A DNA stretch of 64,000 nucleotides, taken from contig JABIJM010000007.1 in NCBI GenBank assembly GCA_018655525.1, forward strand, positions 1-64,000, in the 5' to 3' direction. Below the pieces are notes generated by a model that saw only the letters and a list, made by a program, of their open reading frames with translations, was not told the DNA's origin and did no database searches. The stretch comes from Candidatus Woesearchaeota archaeon. GTDB lineage: Archaea; Nanobdellota; Nanobdellia; Woesearchaeales; GW2011-AR9. The position numbers were made by a program, and so were the translations under genes. Below are positions 1 to 8,226 of this stretch, one piece after another. Position 1 is the first letter of the stretch. Each line of letters starts with the position of its first letter.

Positions 1-5
1 AAAAG

Positions 6-108
6 CGCCAACACCCGGATTTGAACCGGGAATTCCAAAAGGAACTGGTTCTCTATTAAACCGAAGTTTGTTCAAGACCAGCGCAATACCAGATTATGCG
101 ATGTTGGC
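6..108 (-). tRNA. tRNA-Ser (anticodon TGA) with a 20-nt intron
   Basis: On the minus strand a 7-bp acceptor stem (GCCAACA/TGTTGGC) encloses a D arm, an anticodon stem CTGGT/ACCAG, a long variable arm (TTCC-TTTT-GGAA) and a T arm (CCCGG-TTCAAAT-CCGGG). The long variable arm and the G discriminator fit class II tRNA-Ser. The loop reads C-T-TGA-A before the interruption. Removing plus-strand positions 51-70 leaves a normal 7-nt loop, placing the intron at the canonical archaeal 37/38 site. CCA is not encoded. The exact cut sites are inferred. Confidence 0.93.
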
Positions 109-130
109 AGTAATATTAGTTTTAATACTG

Positions 131-143
131 AATATTTAAAAGG
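131..143 (-). promoter_or_regulatory. TATA/BRE-like promoter of tRNA-Ser
   Basis: On the minus strand CTTTTAAATATT is centred about 28 bp upstream of the first tRNA base, the usual archaeal spacing. It lies in the gap between the tRNA and the end of the nuclease gene. Confidence 0.6.
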
Positions 144-159
144 CTTTCTAAGAATACCT

Positions 160-2049
160 TTATTTCAACCGAATCGTATCTAGATTTTTAGGAGCGACTG
201 TTTCAATCCTGTAAGCTTTATGAATACTTGATGCAAGATCCAAACACCGTGAAGATTCTCCATGAACTACGATTACCTTACGTGGTTGTGGATTACATCG
301 TTTGACGTAATTCATTAGCTGTCTTCTATCGGAATGAGCTGTAATTTCAATTTTATGAACTTCCATGTTCACAGCTACAACGTCTTTCTTGCCACCGTCT
401 CCAAACATAACTTCACTTGCACCTGCACGGATTCTATGTCCTAGACTTCCAGGAGGTTGATAACAACTGAAGATAATTGAATTGTTTTTATTGGAAGCTA
501 ACTGTTTAAAATATTCAACTGAAGCTCCACCAGACATCATTCCTGATGTTGCAAGGATTAAAGCTGGTGTTCCATCATGAATAATTTCTTGACGTTCTTT
601 ATGTGACCCTACACGTTTAAATAAAGGAGACAAAAAAGGATTGTTTCCTTTATGAAATATTTCTTGACGTAAATTTCTGTTTAAATATTCTGGATAGGCT
701 GTATGAATTGCAGTGATATCCCATAACATTCCGTCAATGAACACATTTGCTGTTGGAACTTTCTTTTCTCTAATAAGTCGTTCAACAATGACCATTACTT
801 CTTGTGCTCTTCCGGATCCAAGAACCGGCATTAAGACTTTTCCACCACGTGCAAATGTTTTTTTGATTACTTCAATCATATAATCATCTGCTTCTTTTTC
901 ATTTGCAATGTTATCTTTTCCACCATAAGTCGCTTCAATCATTAATGTTTCAATACGTGGAAATTGCGTATTTCCTGGTTCTAAGACATTTGTTCGCCCA
1001 TATTTTAAATCTCCAGTATATGCGAAGTTATGTAATCCATTTCCAATATTAAAATGAACGATTGAACTTCCAAGAATATGACCAGCATTATACATTGTTA
1101 ATCTAATATCTGGCGTAATGTCGGTAACTTCATCATAATCTAAACAAATTGTATGAAGAACCATTTTTCGTACTTCTTCACTTTTAAAGATTGGTTCTTG
1201 ACCTTTTGATCGTTGAATCTTAATCATATCTAATTGTAGTAATGCCATAACATCCCGTGTTGGGTATGTACAATACACAGGACCTTCATATCCAAATTTG
1301 AATAAGTAAGGAATTAAACCTGAATGATCTAAATGTGAATGCGTTACAACAACAGCATCTATTTCACTAATGTTAAATTCTGGTGCATCTAAATAAGGAT
1401 ATGTTTCGGTTCCTTCTTCTCCTGGATCAATTCCACAATCAATAAGAATTCGTGATTCTGGTGTTTGTAGTAAGAAACATGTTCGTCCAACCTGACGAGA
1501 AGCACCTAAACATGATAATCGTACCCATTCGTGTTTTTTTCCACGTAACCATCCATCGTAAATCCGATGTCCTGTTTTACTTAAGAATTTCTTTCGTCCA
1601 ACTGCATCTTCATAAAGGACTGAACGGATACTTTCAATTAATTTTGATTGAATTGGGGGCATTCTCTTAACTTTTGCCACCCAACAGGTTTTTGCTGCAA
1701 TTTCTCGCAATTGTTCTCCTTGTTTTCCAATAACTAATCCTGGTTTGTCTGCATGAATAATCACAACAGAACGTTGAGGATCAAAAATAAATTCCTGCAC
1801 TCCTGCTTCTTTCGGCACAAGTTTTTTAATTTCCACTTCTGCTTTCTCCATTGTCATACATAGAGAGGGATCTGGTCGTAATTCAATTCTTTTCTTGAAT
1901 TCTTTAACTGCACCACGAATAGTGCCTTTATTATCTAAGAAATAGTCTTTATCTTTTGTGTACACAATAATGTTTGCACCTTCAAATGTAGCTTCTGCTA
2001 CAACGCCAGTTGGTAATAATTTTGTTAATTCTTTTAATATGTTTGCCAT
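160..2049 (-). CDS. Transcription termination ribonuclease FttA/aCPSF1 (KH, metallo-beta-lactamase, beta-CASP)
   Basis: About 629 residues, the usual length of archaeal CPSF73-like KH proteins. The N-terminal third holds KH RNA-binding modules (VIGKQG near residue 104). The metallo-beta-lactamase core has IDCGIDPGE and the metal motif THSHLDHSG (His237, His239, Asp241, His242), then YTGDLKYG. The beta-CASP part has EATYGG, GSGRAQE, the late ITAHSD histidine and VVHGE. In other archaea this enzyme cuts nascent transcripts behind RNA polymerase and terminates transcription. The reading frame could begin 12 codons earlier, but that piece is Lys/Asn-rich, whereas MANILKEL fits the family start. 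It lies directly after tRNA-Ser on the same strand. The family call is firm; the role in this organism is by homology. Confidence 0.96.
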   Translation of the reverse strand: MANILKELTKLLPTGVVAEATFEGANIIVYTKDKDYFLDNKGTIRGAVKEFKKRIELRPDPSLCMTMEKAEVEIKKLVPKEAGVQEFIFDPQRSVVIIHADKPGLVIGKQGEQLREIAAKTCWVAKVKRMPPIQSKLIESIRSVLYEDAVGRKKFLSKTGHRIYDGWLRGKKHEWVRLSCLGASRQVGRTCFLLQTPESRILIDCGIDPGEEGTETYPYLDAPEFNISEIDAVVVTHSHLDHSGLIPYLFKFGYEGPVYCTYPTRDVMALLQLDMIKIQRSKGQEPIFKSEEVRKMVLHTICLDYDEVTDITPDIRLTMYNAGHILGSSIVHFNIGNGLHNFAYTGDLKYGRTNVLEPGNTQFPRIETLMIEATYGGKDNIANEKEADDYMIEVIKKTFARGGKVLMPVLGSGRAQEVMVIVERLIREKKVPTANVFIDGMLWDITAIHTAYPEYLNRNLRQEIFHKGNNPFLSPLFKRVGSHKERQEIIHDGTPALILATSGMMSGGASVEYFKQLASNKNNSIIFSCYQPPGSLGHRIRAGASEVMFGDGGKKDVVAVNMEVHKIEITAHSDRRQLMNYVKRCNPQPRKVIVVHGESSRCLDLASSIHKAYRIETVAPKNLDTIRLK

Positions 2050-2203
2050 TTTATTTTTTTTATTTTTTTTAGAAGGCAATCTCAAAAATCATTTGATTTT
2101 TTTTGTTTGCCATTTTTTAGTTTATTTGTTTTTTTATTTTTTTATTTGTTTTTACTGTAATTTTGATTCTCTCAAAAAGAGTATAATAATAAATGAAAAA
2201 AAT

Positions 2204-2833
2204 TTAATACAAAGTCATTGAAACTTCTTTTCTGTAGACTTTCTTAACTTCATTTTGATTTACAACTACAATGTTAATTCCATTTCCAGATGCGCTATCT
2301 CTTTGTAAAGCTGTGTTTACTGCCAGTTTTACAAGTTCAATACCTTCCTTAACGGTCATATCCTTGTTGTATTTCGTTTCTAATACTCCATATGCAAAGA
2401 CACTTCCTGAACCGGATGATACGTAATCTGGAATCTTTGTTACAGATCCATCAGGGAATAAATCATAGAGATGAATTCCATCTGTATCTTTTCCTCCAAG
2501 AAGGAAATGTGCAATCCCTGGTAACATACTTGGTCTTCTAATACTTGAATAAATTAATCCACCAAGTAAATTCGCAGTTTCTTTTGCATTTGTTTTTTTA
2601 TTTGTACGAATTTCTTTTAATTTTAATTCTGCACGAATTAACTTTGTGATAAGCTGTGCTTCTGAAACTGATCCTGCCCATGTTACTGCAAAATCATCAT
2701 TTAAGATATGCACTTTATCTGCTCGTTTGTCAGCAATCATGTGACCCACGGTTGCTCTCATATCAGCTGCCAGAACAATTCCATCCTTGCAGACAATTCC
2801 TACTGTCGTAGTACCTGTTTTTAATTGATCCAT
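2204..2833 (-). CDS. psmB: Proteasome beta subunit
   Basis: A 209-residue N-terminal-nucleophile hydrolase of the 20S core. A very short propeptide (MDQLKTG) precedes the TTTVGIV motif; autocatalytic cleavage after Gly exposes Thr1. In mature numbering Asp17 and Lys33 are both present, so the subunit should be active. SGSGSVFAYG and the C-terminal DSASGNG motif fit the family. The frame can extend 10 codons upstream, but MDQLKTGTTT matches the usual short propeptide. A TATA-like TTTATAAAT lies near 2895-2903. The alpha subunit is not in the window. Confidence 0.97.
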   Translation of the reverse strand: MDQLKTGTTTVGIVCKDGIVLAADMRATVGHMIADKRADKVHILNDDFAVTWAGSVSEAQLITKLIRAELKLKEIRTNKKTNAKETANLLGGLIYSSIRRPSMLPGIAHFLLGGKDTDGIHLYDLFPDGSVTKIPDYVSSGSGSVFAYGVLETKYNKDMTVKEGIELVKLAVNTALQRDSASGNGINIVVVNQNEVKKVYRKEVSMTLY

Positions 2834-2945
2834 ATTTATAACACCCTTAGAATAGTTTTTCAACCTCTTGTTTATGTATGAGAATGTGCTCCATATTTAT
2901 AAATCTTTTGGGTTAAAGTTAGAATTAGAATTATAAACAAGAGTT

Positions 2946-3305
2946 CTAACGTTTTCCATAAACAACCGCGCGATAATTTCCTACTTTTTGCCCAGTAAAT
3001 TGAGGAGATAAATTCATTCTCCTAACAAGAGTCTCAATCCCATGTGAAAGAGGAACAAATCCAACTGCTTTATCACTATTAAGAAATTGATAAATAAAAC
3101 TCCTGGTATCTGTAGTAAAAAAACCTTCTTTTACTTCAAAAAAACTCTCAAAACGCTTTTTATCATAACTAATAACCATATAACGTTCATCACTCATTAA
3201 AAGATATTTTCCAGGTAATGTACCTTTCTTATTCCAACTCAATGATGCAAAAACATCTGCAACACGAGAATCAACAGTTCCATTTGTAACAAGTGGTGTA
3301 GCCAT
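2946..3305 (-). CDS. Hypothetical protein, 119 aa
   Basis: Not recognised. A soluble, mixed alpha/beta-looking protein without membrane segments or cysteine clusters; it is rich in aromatic and basic residues in the middle (YDKKRFESFF) and ends in a basic YRAVVYGKR. It stands alone between the proteasome subunit and MutL with a purine-rich stretch (AAAAAGGGAACT) upstream of the ATG. Codon usage looks like that of its neighbours, so it is probably real. Confidence 0.6.
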   Translation of the reverse strand: MATPLVTNGTVDSRVADVFASLSWNKKGTLPGKYLLMSDERYMVISYDKKRFESFFEVKEGFFTTDTRSFIYQFLNSDKAVGFVPLSHGIETLVRRMNLSPQFTGQKVGNYRAVVYGKR

Positions 3306-3359
3306 ATTCTGCTTAGAATTAGTTCCCTTTTTAAAGATATTGACGTTTTCTTAGAATTC

Positions 3360-5159
3360 CTAACCACATCTTTTGAATTTCTTCTCTAATTCAAAAGCTT
3401 CTGTTTTAATCATGGTCGGACGTCCATGTGGACAGGTGTATGGAAAATCTGTTTTTTCAAGATCATTAACAATATTCTGCATCTGATCTTTAGAAAGTTC
3501 ATCGCCTGCCATTACCGCAGACCGACAAGCCATTCGTGTGATGATGGTTTCTTTAAGTTCTTGTATGCTATTTCTACCAACCACCAATTCATGTAATACT
3601 ACTTGAAATAAATCATAAGGTTGTAATCTTCCAAAAACAGAAGGTACTGATTTTAGAATGAAAGTATTACCACCAAATGGTTCTACTGAAAATCCTAATT
3701 TACCTAATGCTTCAAGATTCTCTTCAACTAAGACTTTTTCAGCAGCTGTTAATTCTAATACACCACCTTGCAATAATTCTTGAACATCCACAGAAGCATC
3801 TTTGAATTGTTTCATGAATTTTTCATACATGACACGTTCATGTGCTGCATGTTGATCAATAAATAACACTCCTCCTTCAGTTTCTGCTACAAAGAATGTT
3901 TTATGCACTTGCCCAAAAATTTTCATGGAAGGTAATTTTTCTATAACTTGCTCTACTTCTTTAACTGGTTCAGAAATATTTTCATAATTTCTTTCTTCAA
4001 TCACTTCTTCTTCTGGTGTAACATAAGAACCAACATCATAAGAATCTGCATATGAGGCTGTTGTCTCTTCTACTTTCAAGGTTGTTTGAGCGGAAGGATC
4101 AAAAGCATAGGTTTTTTTTACTTCAGATCCCATAGTTAATGCTTCTGATTCTACATCTATTAAAGGGATCAGATTATGTTTCTCTAAAACTTTTATTACT
4201 GATTGTGTTACTGCTTTTCGTACTTCATCTATTTGATCTATTTTAATTTCCATCTTTTGTGGGTGTACATTCACATCTACATTTTGTGGATTTAAGGTTA
4301 AACTTAGCACAAAGATAGGATGTTTATTAACAAACAAACGAGATTTATATCCCTCATAAACAGCATCTGTTAGTTCTTTGCTTCGTACCCACCTATTGTT
4401 CACAAAGAACACTTGTTGATGTTTATCATTGCGTGCATTGAGTGGTTTGCATGTTAACCCTTCAATCCTTACTAAGTCATCCTCATAATCTATTTCCAAT
4501 AATTCTTTTGCAATTGAAACGCCATAAATAGATGCAATATTACTTTGTAAATCATCAGTAGAAGGTGCATTAAGAAGTTCGTGATTTTCATGCGTTAATT
4601 TGAAGTCAACAGTTTCATGAAGTAAAGCGTAATGTGTCACAACATCTATAATATGACGTAATTCTACAGCATCGGTTTTAAGAAATTTCTTTCTCACCGG
4701 TGTATTGTAAAAGAGATTACGAATTTCAATTGTTGTACCTTGATCACATCCAACTGCACCTTCACTAATTACTTGACCACCTTCTAGAACAAGATTGAAT
4801 CCTTCTAATAGATCTTTTTGTTTTGTGATTAAAGAAAATTGTGAGATTGCTGCAATACTTGCAAGTGCTTCGCCTCTAAATCCTAATGTTTCAATGGAAA
4901 AAAGGTCTTCTGTATTTCTGATTTTACTGGTTGCATGTCTTAAAACAGATTTTCGTGCATCTTCTTCTGACATGCCTTTTCCATTATCTGTGATTTTAAT
5001 CAAATCTTGCCCAGAATTCTTGATATCTACTGAAATACTTGTTGCATCTGCATCAAGTGCATTTTCAATAAGTTCCTTCACAACAGAAGCTGGTCTCTCT
5101 ACAACTTCACCTGCTGCAATTTTATTGATAAGATCTTCGGATAGGATGTTGATTGTCAT
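3360..5159 (-). CDS. mutL: DNA mismatch repair protein MutL with endonuclease motif
   Basis: 599 residues. The N-terminal GHKL ATPase domain shows ENALDADA, DNGKGM and RGEALASIAAIS. The middle transducer domain (NVDVNVHPQKMEIK) is followed by an acidic linker around residues 345-405 and a C-terminal dimerisation domain. That domain contains DQHAAHERVMYE near residue 434, an exact match to the DQHA-x2-E-x4-E metal motif of nicking MutL proteins, plus ACRSAV and CPHGRP, the companion endonuclease motifs. It is therefore predicted to nick DNA rather than rely on MutH. MutL is patchy in archaea and usually of bacterial origin. No MutS gene lies in the window. The start MTINILSEDLINKIAAGEVV is the classic MutL N-terminus. 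Confidence 0.97.
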   Translation of the reverse strand: MTINILSEDLINKIAAGEVVERPASVVKELIENALDADATSISVDIKNSGQDLIKITDNGKGMSEEDARKSVLRHATSKIRNTEDLFSIETLGFRGEALASIAAISQFSLITKQKDLLEGFNLVLEGGQVISEGAVGCDQGTTIEIRNLFYNTPVRKKFLKTDAVELRHIIDVVTHYALLHETVDFKLTHENHELLNAPSTDDLQSNIASIYGVSIAKELLEIDYEDDLVRIEGLTCKPLNARNDKHQQVFFVNNRWVRSKELTDAVYEGYKSRLFVNKHPIFVLSLTLNPQNVDVNVHPQKMEIKIDQIDEVRKAVTQSVIKVLEKHNLIPLIDVESEALTMGSEVKKTYAFDPSAQTTLKVEETTASYADSYDVGSYVTPEEEVIEERNYENISEPVKEVEQVIEKLPSMKIFGQVHKTFFVAETEGGVLFIDQHAAHERVMYEKFMKQFKDASVDVQELLQGGVLELTAAEKVLVEENLEALGKLGFSVEPFGGNTFILKSVPSVFGRLQPYDLFQVVLHELVVGRNSIQELKETIITRMACRSAVMAGDELSKDQMQNIVNDLEKTDFPYTCPHGRPTMIKTEAFELEKKFKRCG

Positions 5160-5236
5160 GATATTTTGGAGATTTAGGAGTATATATTTATTTTGGTGAT
5201 GGAAACATTTTAATAGAAATAGAGAAATATTAAGAT

Positions 5237-5755
5237 ATGAGAAGAATTCTTCTAGAAAAGGAACGGCTACAAAAACTCTGGAAACAACATAAAATTAAAG
5301 ATCTTCTAAAATTGGTTGCAATTGGAAACAATACGCCTCACCAAGTTGCGCTTGGAGCTGCAATTGGATTATTTGTATCAATCATTCCTACGTTTCTTGT
5401 TGGAATGTTAATTGCGTTATATGTTGCATGGGAACGGAAATTAAACATGTTGTCTACATTCCTTGCAACAATGATTGTAAATCCATTTACGTTTCCTTTT
5501 GTTTATTTCATGGATTATGCGATTGGAGATTATATCATCTCACACAACATTCCTTTATCATTACCAACCTCGCAACCTCTTTCCATTGTTGCATCACGCG
5601 TATATTTAGGAGGAGCGGTATTTGCAATCACGGCTTCTATTGTGATGTATGTCGTTGTGTATTACGTTGCAGGATATTATCAAAAGAAAAATTTGAATGA
5701 AAAAATTAAAGAAATGAATCCTTTCAAAAAAGGAAACCTTATTAAACATAAATAA
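5237..5755 (+). CDS. DUF2062 membrane protein
   Basis: 172 residues with about three to four membrane segments. Its N-terminal amphipathic helix is followed by HQVALGAAIGLFVSIIPT and the NPFTFPFVYF segment, both hallmarks of DUF2062. Members are integral membrane proteins of uncertain biochemical role, sometimes fused to glycosyltransferases. It is divergently transcribed from mutL and followed after 12 bp by a divergent-PAP2 gene, so the pair probably forms an operon concerned with lipid or envelope metabolism; that link is inference. Confidence 0.85.
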   Translation: MRRILLEKERLQKLWKQHKIKDLLKLVAIGNNTPHQVALGAAIGLFVSIIPTFLVGMLIALYVAWERKLNMLSTFLATMIVNPFTFPFVYFMDYAIGDYIISHNIPLSLPTSQPLSIVASRVYLGGAVFAITASIVMYVVVYYVAGYYQKKNLNEKIKEMNPFKKGNLIKHK

Positions 5756-5767
5756 TATTCTAACGAT

Positions 5768-6175
5768 ATGAATAAAATACTTTTAGCGGTATTGTTTGCA
5801 GGATTTGGGGCACAATTAGTGAAATTGATCGCACTTTGGTTTAAACATAAATCTCTTACAATTCATGATTTATTTGTAACTGGAGGTATGCCTTCATCAC
5901 ATTCAGCGTTTGTTGTTTCTTTAACTACAATCATTTATTTAGTTGAAGGTGCATCTACAGCGTTTGCAATTAGTTTAGTATTTGCAATGATTGTTCTTAG
6001 AGATGCATATGGTGTCAGGAGAACTGTTGGTGAAGAAGGTCTATTACTTCAAAAAGTCATTAAAAAATTAAAAATTAAGAAAAGCACTCATTTTGCAATG
6101 GGCCACACACCTTTACAAGTTGCCGCAGGATCTGTAATTGGGTTTGTTGTTGCATGGTTGGTCTTCTTGTTGTAA
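5768..6175 (+). CDS. Divergent PAP2 family (DUF212) membrane protein
   Basis: 135 residues with about four hydrophobic segments. GGMPSSHSAFVVSL matches the SxxHS phosphatase-like motif of the acid phosphatase/vanadium haloperoxidase superfamily, and a second motif MGHTPLQVAAGS carries the late histidine. Relatives (YuiD-like) are annotated as divergent PAP2 proteins; a lipid-phosphate phosphatase role is plausible but untested. The gene follows the DUF2062 gene by 12 bp, and its last 63 bp overlap the 3' end of the convergent gene at 6113-6931. Confidence 0.88.
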   Translation: MNKILLAVLFAGFGAQLVKLIALWFKHKSLTIHDLFVTGGMPSSHSAFVVSLTTIIYLVEGASTAFAISLVFAMIVLRDAYGVRRTVGEEGLLLQKVIKKLKIKKSTHFAMGHTPLQVAAGSVIGFVVAWLVFLL

Positions 6176-6931
6176 GGCAAATTCTACTTTTCTAAAAGCC
6201 GAATTATCTAAATTTGGAGTTTTGAAGTAGAGATGGATTTTCTCATTAGCTCCTTCAAATAAGCCACTTTCATTGAATAATCTAAAAGTATTATGTAAAA
6301 TTTTAGTGACATTTCCATGACCTGTAACAATTGCTACATTTTTATCATCATACAGAGAAGCTCCCAGTGCAGACTCAACAAAACTATAATTAATATCTGA
6401 AAAATCTCTTCCAGATAATTTTTGAACAGGAATTACATTTCCTTGATAAGGAGTTGTGTAATTAACAAATCCTTGAACTTTACGAAAATAATTATTCAGG
6501 AATGTTAATGCATTATGTGAACGCTGAATTTTAGAGACATCAAGATCCCTATTTCTTCTTATAGTCTTTGAATTTTGTTTGCTTTTTATACCTTTACCAC
6601 CTTGATAATCTTTTAAACCCCTACATTTCTGAAATTTTCTCACATTTCCATCTAAAACATCAGAATATGTTTGTAATCCTTCTTGGACACTTTTTAGAAC
6701 CTTAACATGTTCTTTTTGTAACACAAATTTTGAAACTTCGTGAAATCTTTGTAGGGAGTTCCATATAAGATTACAATATCCACCCAATTCAAGAAAATTA
6801 TTTACGCCATAGAGAGTCTCTGAAATAGAAACAGGTGTTAAAGTAGGTTCATCCATCAATATAAGATCATGAGATCCTATAATTTGGTCTAAAGATACAA
6901 TTTCTAATTCTTCATTTATTTTAAGATTCAT
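6113..6931 (-). CDS. Hypothetical protein, 272 aa, weakly PIN-like
   Basis: Not recognised with certainty. The N-terminus has a strand ending in an acidic turn (DLILMDEPTL). A later block (SFVESALGAS, then NVAIVTGHGNV) resembles the arrangement of acidic residues and the VxxT-G/D-x-D turn of PIN nucleases, but the last acidic residue is replaced. The middle is basic (residues ~115-145). The C-terminal 21 residues are encoded in the overlap with the DUF212 gene, so that tail is under double coding constraint. A TATA-like stretch (TATAATATTTAT) sits just upstream of the ATG. Confidence 0.6.
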   Translation of the reverse strand: MNLKINEELEIVSLDQIIGSHDLILMDEPTLTPVSISETLYGVNNFLELGGYCNLIWNSLQRFHEVSKFVLQKEHVKVLKSVQEGLQTYSDVLDGNVRKFQKCRGLKDYQGGKGIKSKQNSKTIRRNRDLDVSKIQRSHNALTFLNNYFRKVQGFVNYTTPYQGNVIPVQKLSGRDFSDINYSFVESALGASLYDDKNVAIVTGHGNVTKILHNTFRLFNESGLFEGANEKIHLYFKTPNLDNSAFRKVEFALQQEDQPCNNKPNYRSCGNL

Positions 6932-7021
6932 ATTATGATTGAAGAATAAATATTATAAAATTGTATAGTATATATTTCTAAAACAACAAACTATAAATAT
7001 AATAAAATCTCCCAAGGTGCT

Positions 7022-7639
7022 ATGATCACAATTAAAGAGATGATCGCATTAGAACGTGCAGCTGCAAAAAAGGGCGTATTTCCTGCTACATTAATGGAAA
7101 ATGCAGGTAAAGAGGTTTGTAGAGTTCTTAATGAAAAGTTTGATTTACGTGATAAACATCTCGTTGTATTTGCAGGAACGGGCAATAATGCAGGAGACGG
7201 TTTTGTAGCAGCACGAGAATGTTTAGAACTTTGCCCCACAATCATTCTCTTATTTGGTTCAGAAGAACAATTTTCTCCAGAAGCAAAGGAAAATTATGAT
7301 AAGATTAAAGATGCCGTAACGGTTGTAAATGTTCATTCTAAAGATGATTTAAAGAATTTTCAATTTCAAAAGAATCATCAACTAGTATTATTAGATGCAT
7401 TACTTGGCACAGGCGTAAAAGGAGAAGTTCGCGAACCAATTGCATTTGGTATTGATTTCTTCAATCAAGTGGAAGGTATCAAAGTTTCTATTGATGTACC
7501 TTCTGGCTTGAATCCAGATACTGGTGAAGGAAGTAAAAGTTGTGATCCAGAATTAGTAATTGCATTACATGATATTAAAGCTGGTTTAATGCAGTTTGAA
7601 GAGAAAACATGTATTGTTGACATCGGATTGCATCATTGA
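7022..7639 (+). CDS. nnrE: NAD(P)H-hydrate epimerase (YjeF N-terminal domain)
   Basis: 205 residues forming only the YjeF_N Rossmann-like domain. Visible motifs are MITIKEMIALERAA, LMENAGKEV, FAGTGNNAGDGFVAAR (potassium and substrate site), DALLGTGVKG and IDVPSGLNPDTG. It epimerises R- and S-NAD(P)HX so that a dehydratase can repair the damaged cofactor. In many archaea the dehydratase NnrD is fused at the C-terminus; here it is absent and no separate copy is in the window. The 3' end overlaps the convergent HD hydrolase gene by 7 bp. Confidence 0.94.
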   Translation: MITIKEMIALERAAAKKGVFPATLMENAGKEVCRVLNEKFDLRDKHLVVFAGTGNNAGDGFVAARECLELCPTIILLFGSEEQFSPEAKENYDKIKDAVTVVNVHSKDDLKNFQFQKNHQLVLLDALLGTGVKGEVREPIAFGIDFFNQVEGIKVSIDVPSGLNPDTGEGSKSCDPELVIALHDIKAGLMQFEEKTCIVDIGLHH

Positions 7640-8190
7640 TTGAAGAATCCTTTGTCCCTACAATATATTAATAATTTCTCAAATGCTTCTTTTGTTTCGG
7701 GAAAATCTTTCATTTTTTCACCATGATACTTATGAACCATTTTCTCATCCCATCCTTTCCATTCTTCTTTGTAATCTAAAAAATGCATTAAAGCATCTAG
7801 TGAATCCATTGCTTTTGCAAATTTTGCTTCACGTGTTTCTTCATCTTCAAATTCTTCAAACAATTTAATAAATTTATTTTTTAATGAGTTAGGCATATGT
7901 TCTTTCAAAATATGTGCAGCTGCTTTTTCATTTTCTTTTTTATTTTCCCGTTCTTTTTCGTGATGAACAGGAATATCACCCGCTTCAATTTCAACAACAT
8001 CATGATACATTATTAATTCATAAACCTTCAAACGATCTAATTTCTCTTCCATAATTGATAAAAAATGATCAGCTAAAATTAACGCACTCCAGGTATGTTC
8101 TGCGGTACTCTCTTTCCGATTACCAACAGGGGCTGTTCTCTCTACATGCTTCAATTTGTAAAACTTCCGTAATTTATTAAGTGTATCCAT
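7633..8190 (-). CDS. HD-domain hydrolase (HDDC2/YfbR-like 5'-nucleotidase)
   Basis: 185 residues. The HD signature is complete: STAEHTW (first His), MYHDVVEIEAGDIP (the HD pair and following Glu) and AKAMDSLDALMHFL (last Asp). The order and spacing match the HDDC2/YfbR group, metal-dependent phosphohydrolases that dephosphorylate deoxynucleoside monophosphates. The exact substrate cannot be read from sequence. The gene converges on nnrE and stands 36 bp downstream of Orc1/Cdc6 on the same strand. Confidence 0.9.
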   Translation of the reverse strand: MDTLNKLRKFYKLKHVERTAPVGNRKESTAEHTWSALILADHFLSIMEEKLDRLKVYELIMYHDVVEIEAGDIPVHHEKERENKKENEKAAAHILKEHMPNSLKNKFIKLFEEFEDEETREAKFAKAMDSLDALMHFLDYKEEWKGWDEKMVHKYHGEKMKDFPETKEAFEKLLIYCRDKGFFNQ

Positions 8191-8226
8191 ATATTGTAGA
8201 ATTGGTGGTGTTTATTAATATCTTTC

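Noticed and set aside
4795-5199. 134-codon plus-strand frame antisense to MutL
   Set aside because: It lies wholly over the conserved MutL ATPase domain, its translation is low-quality Ser/Ile sequence, and MutL is unmistakable on the other strand.
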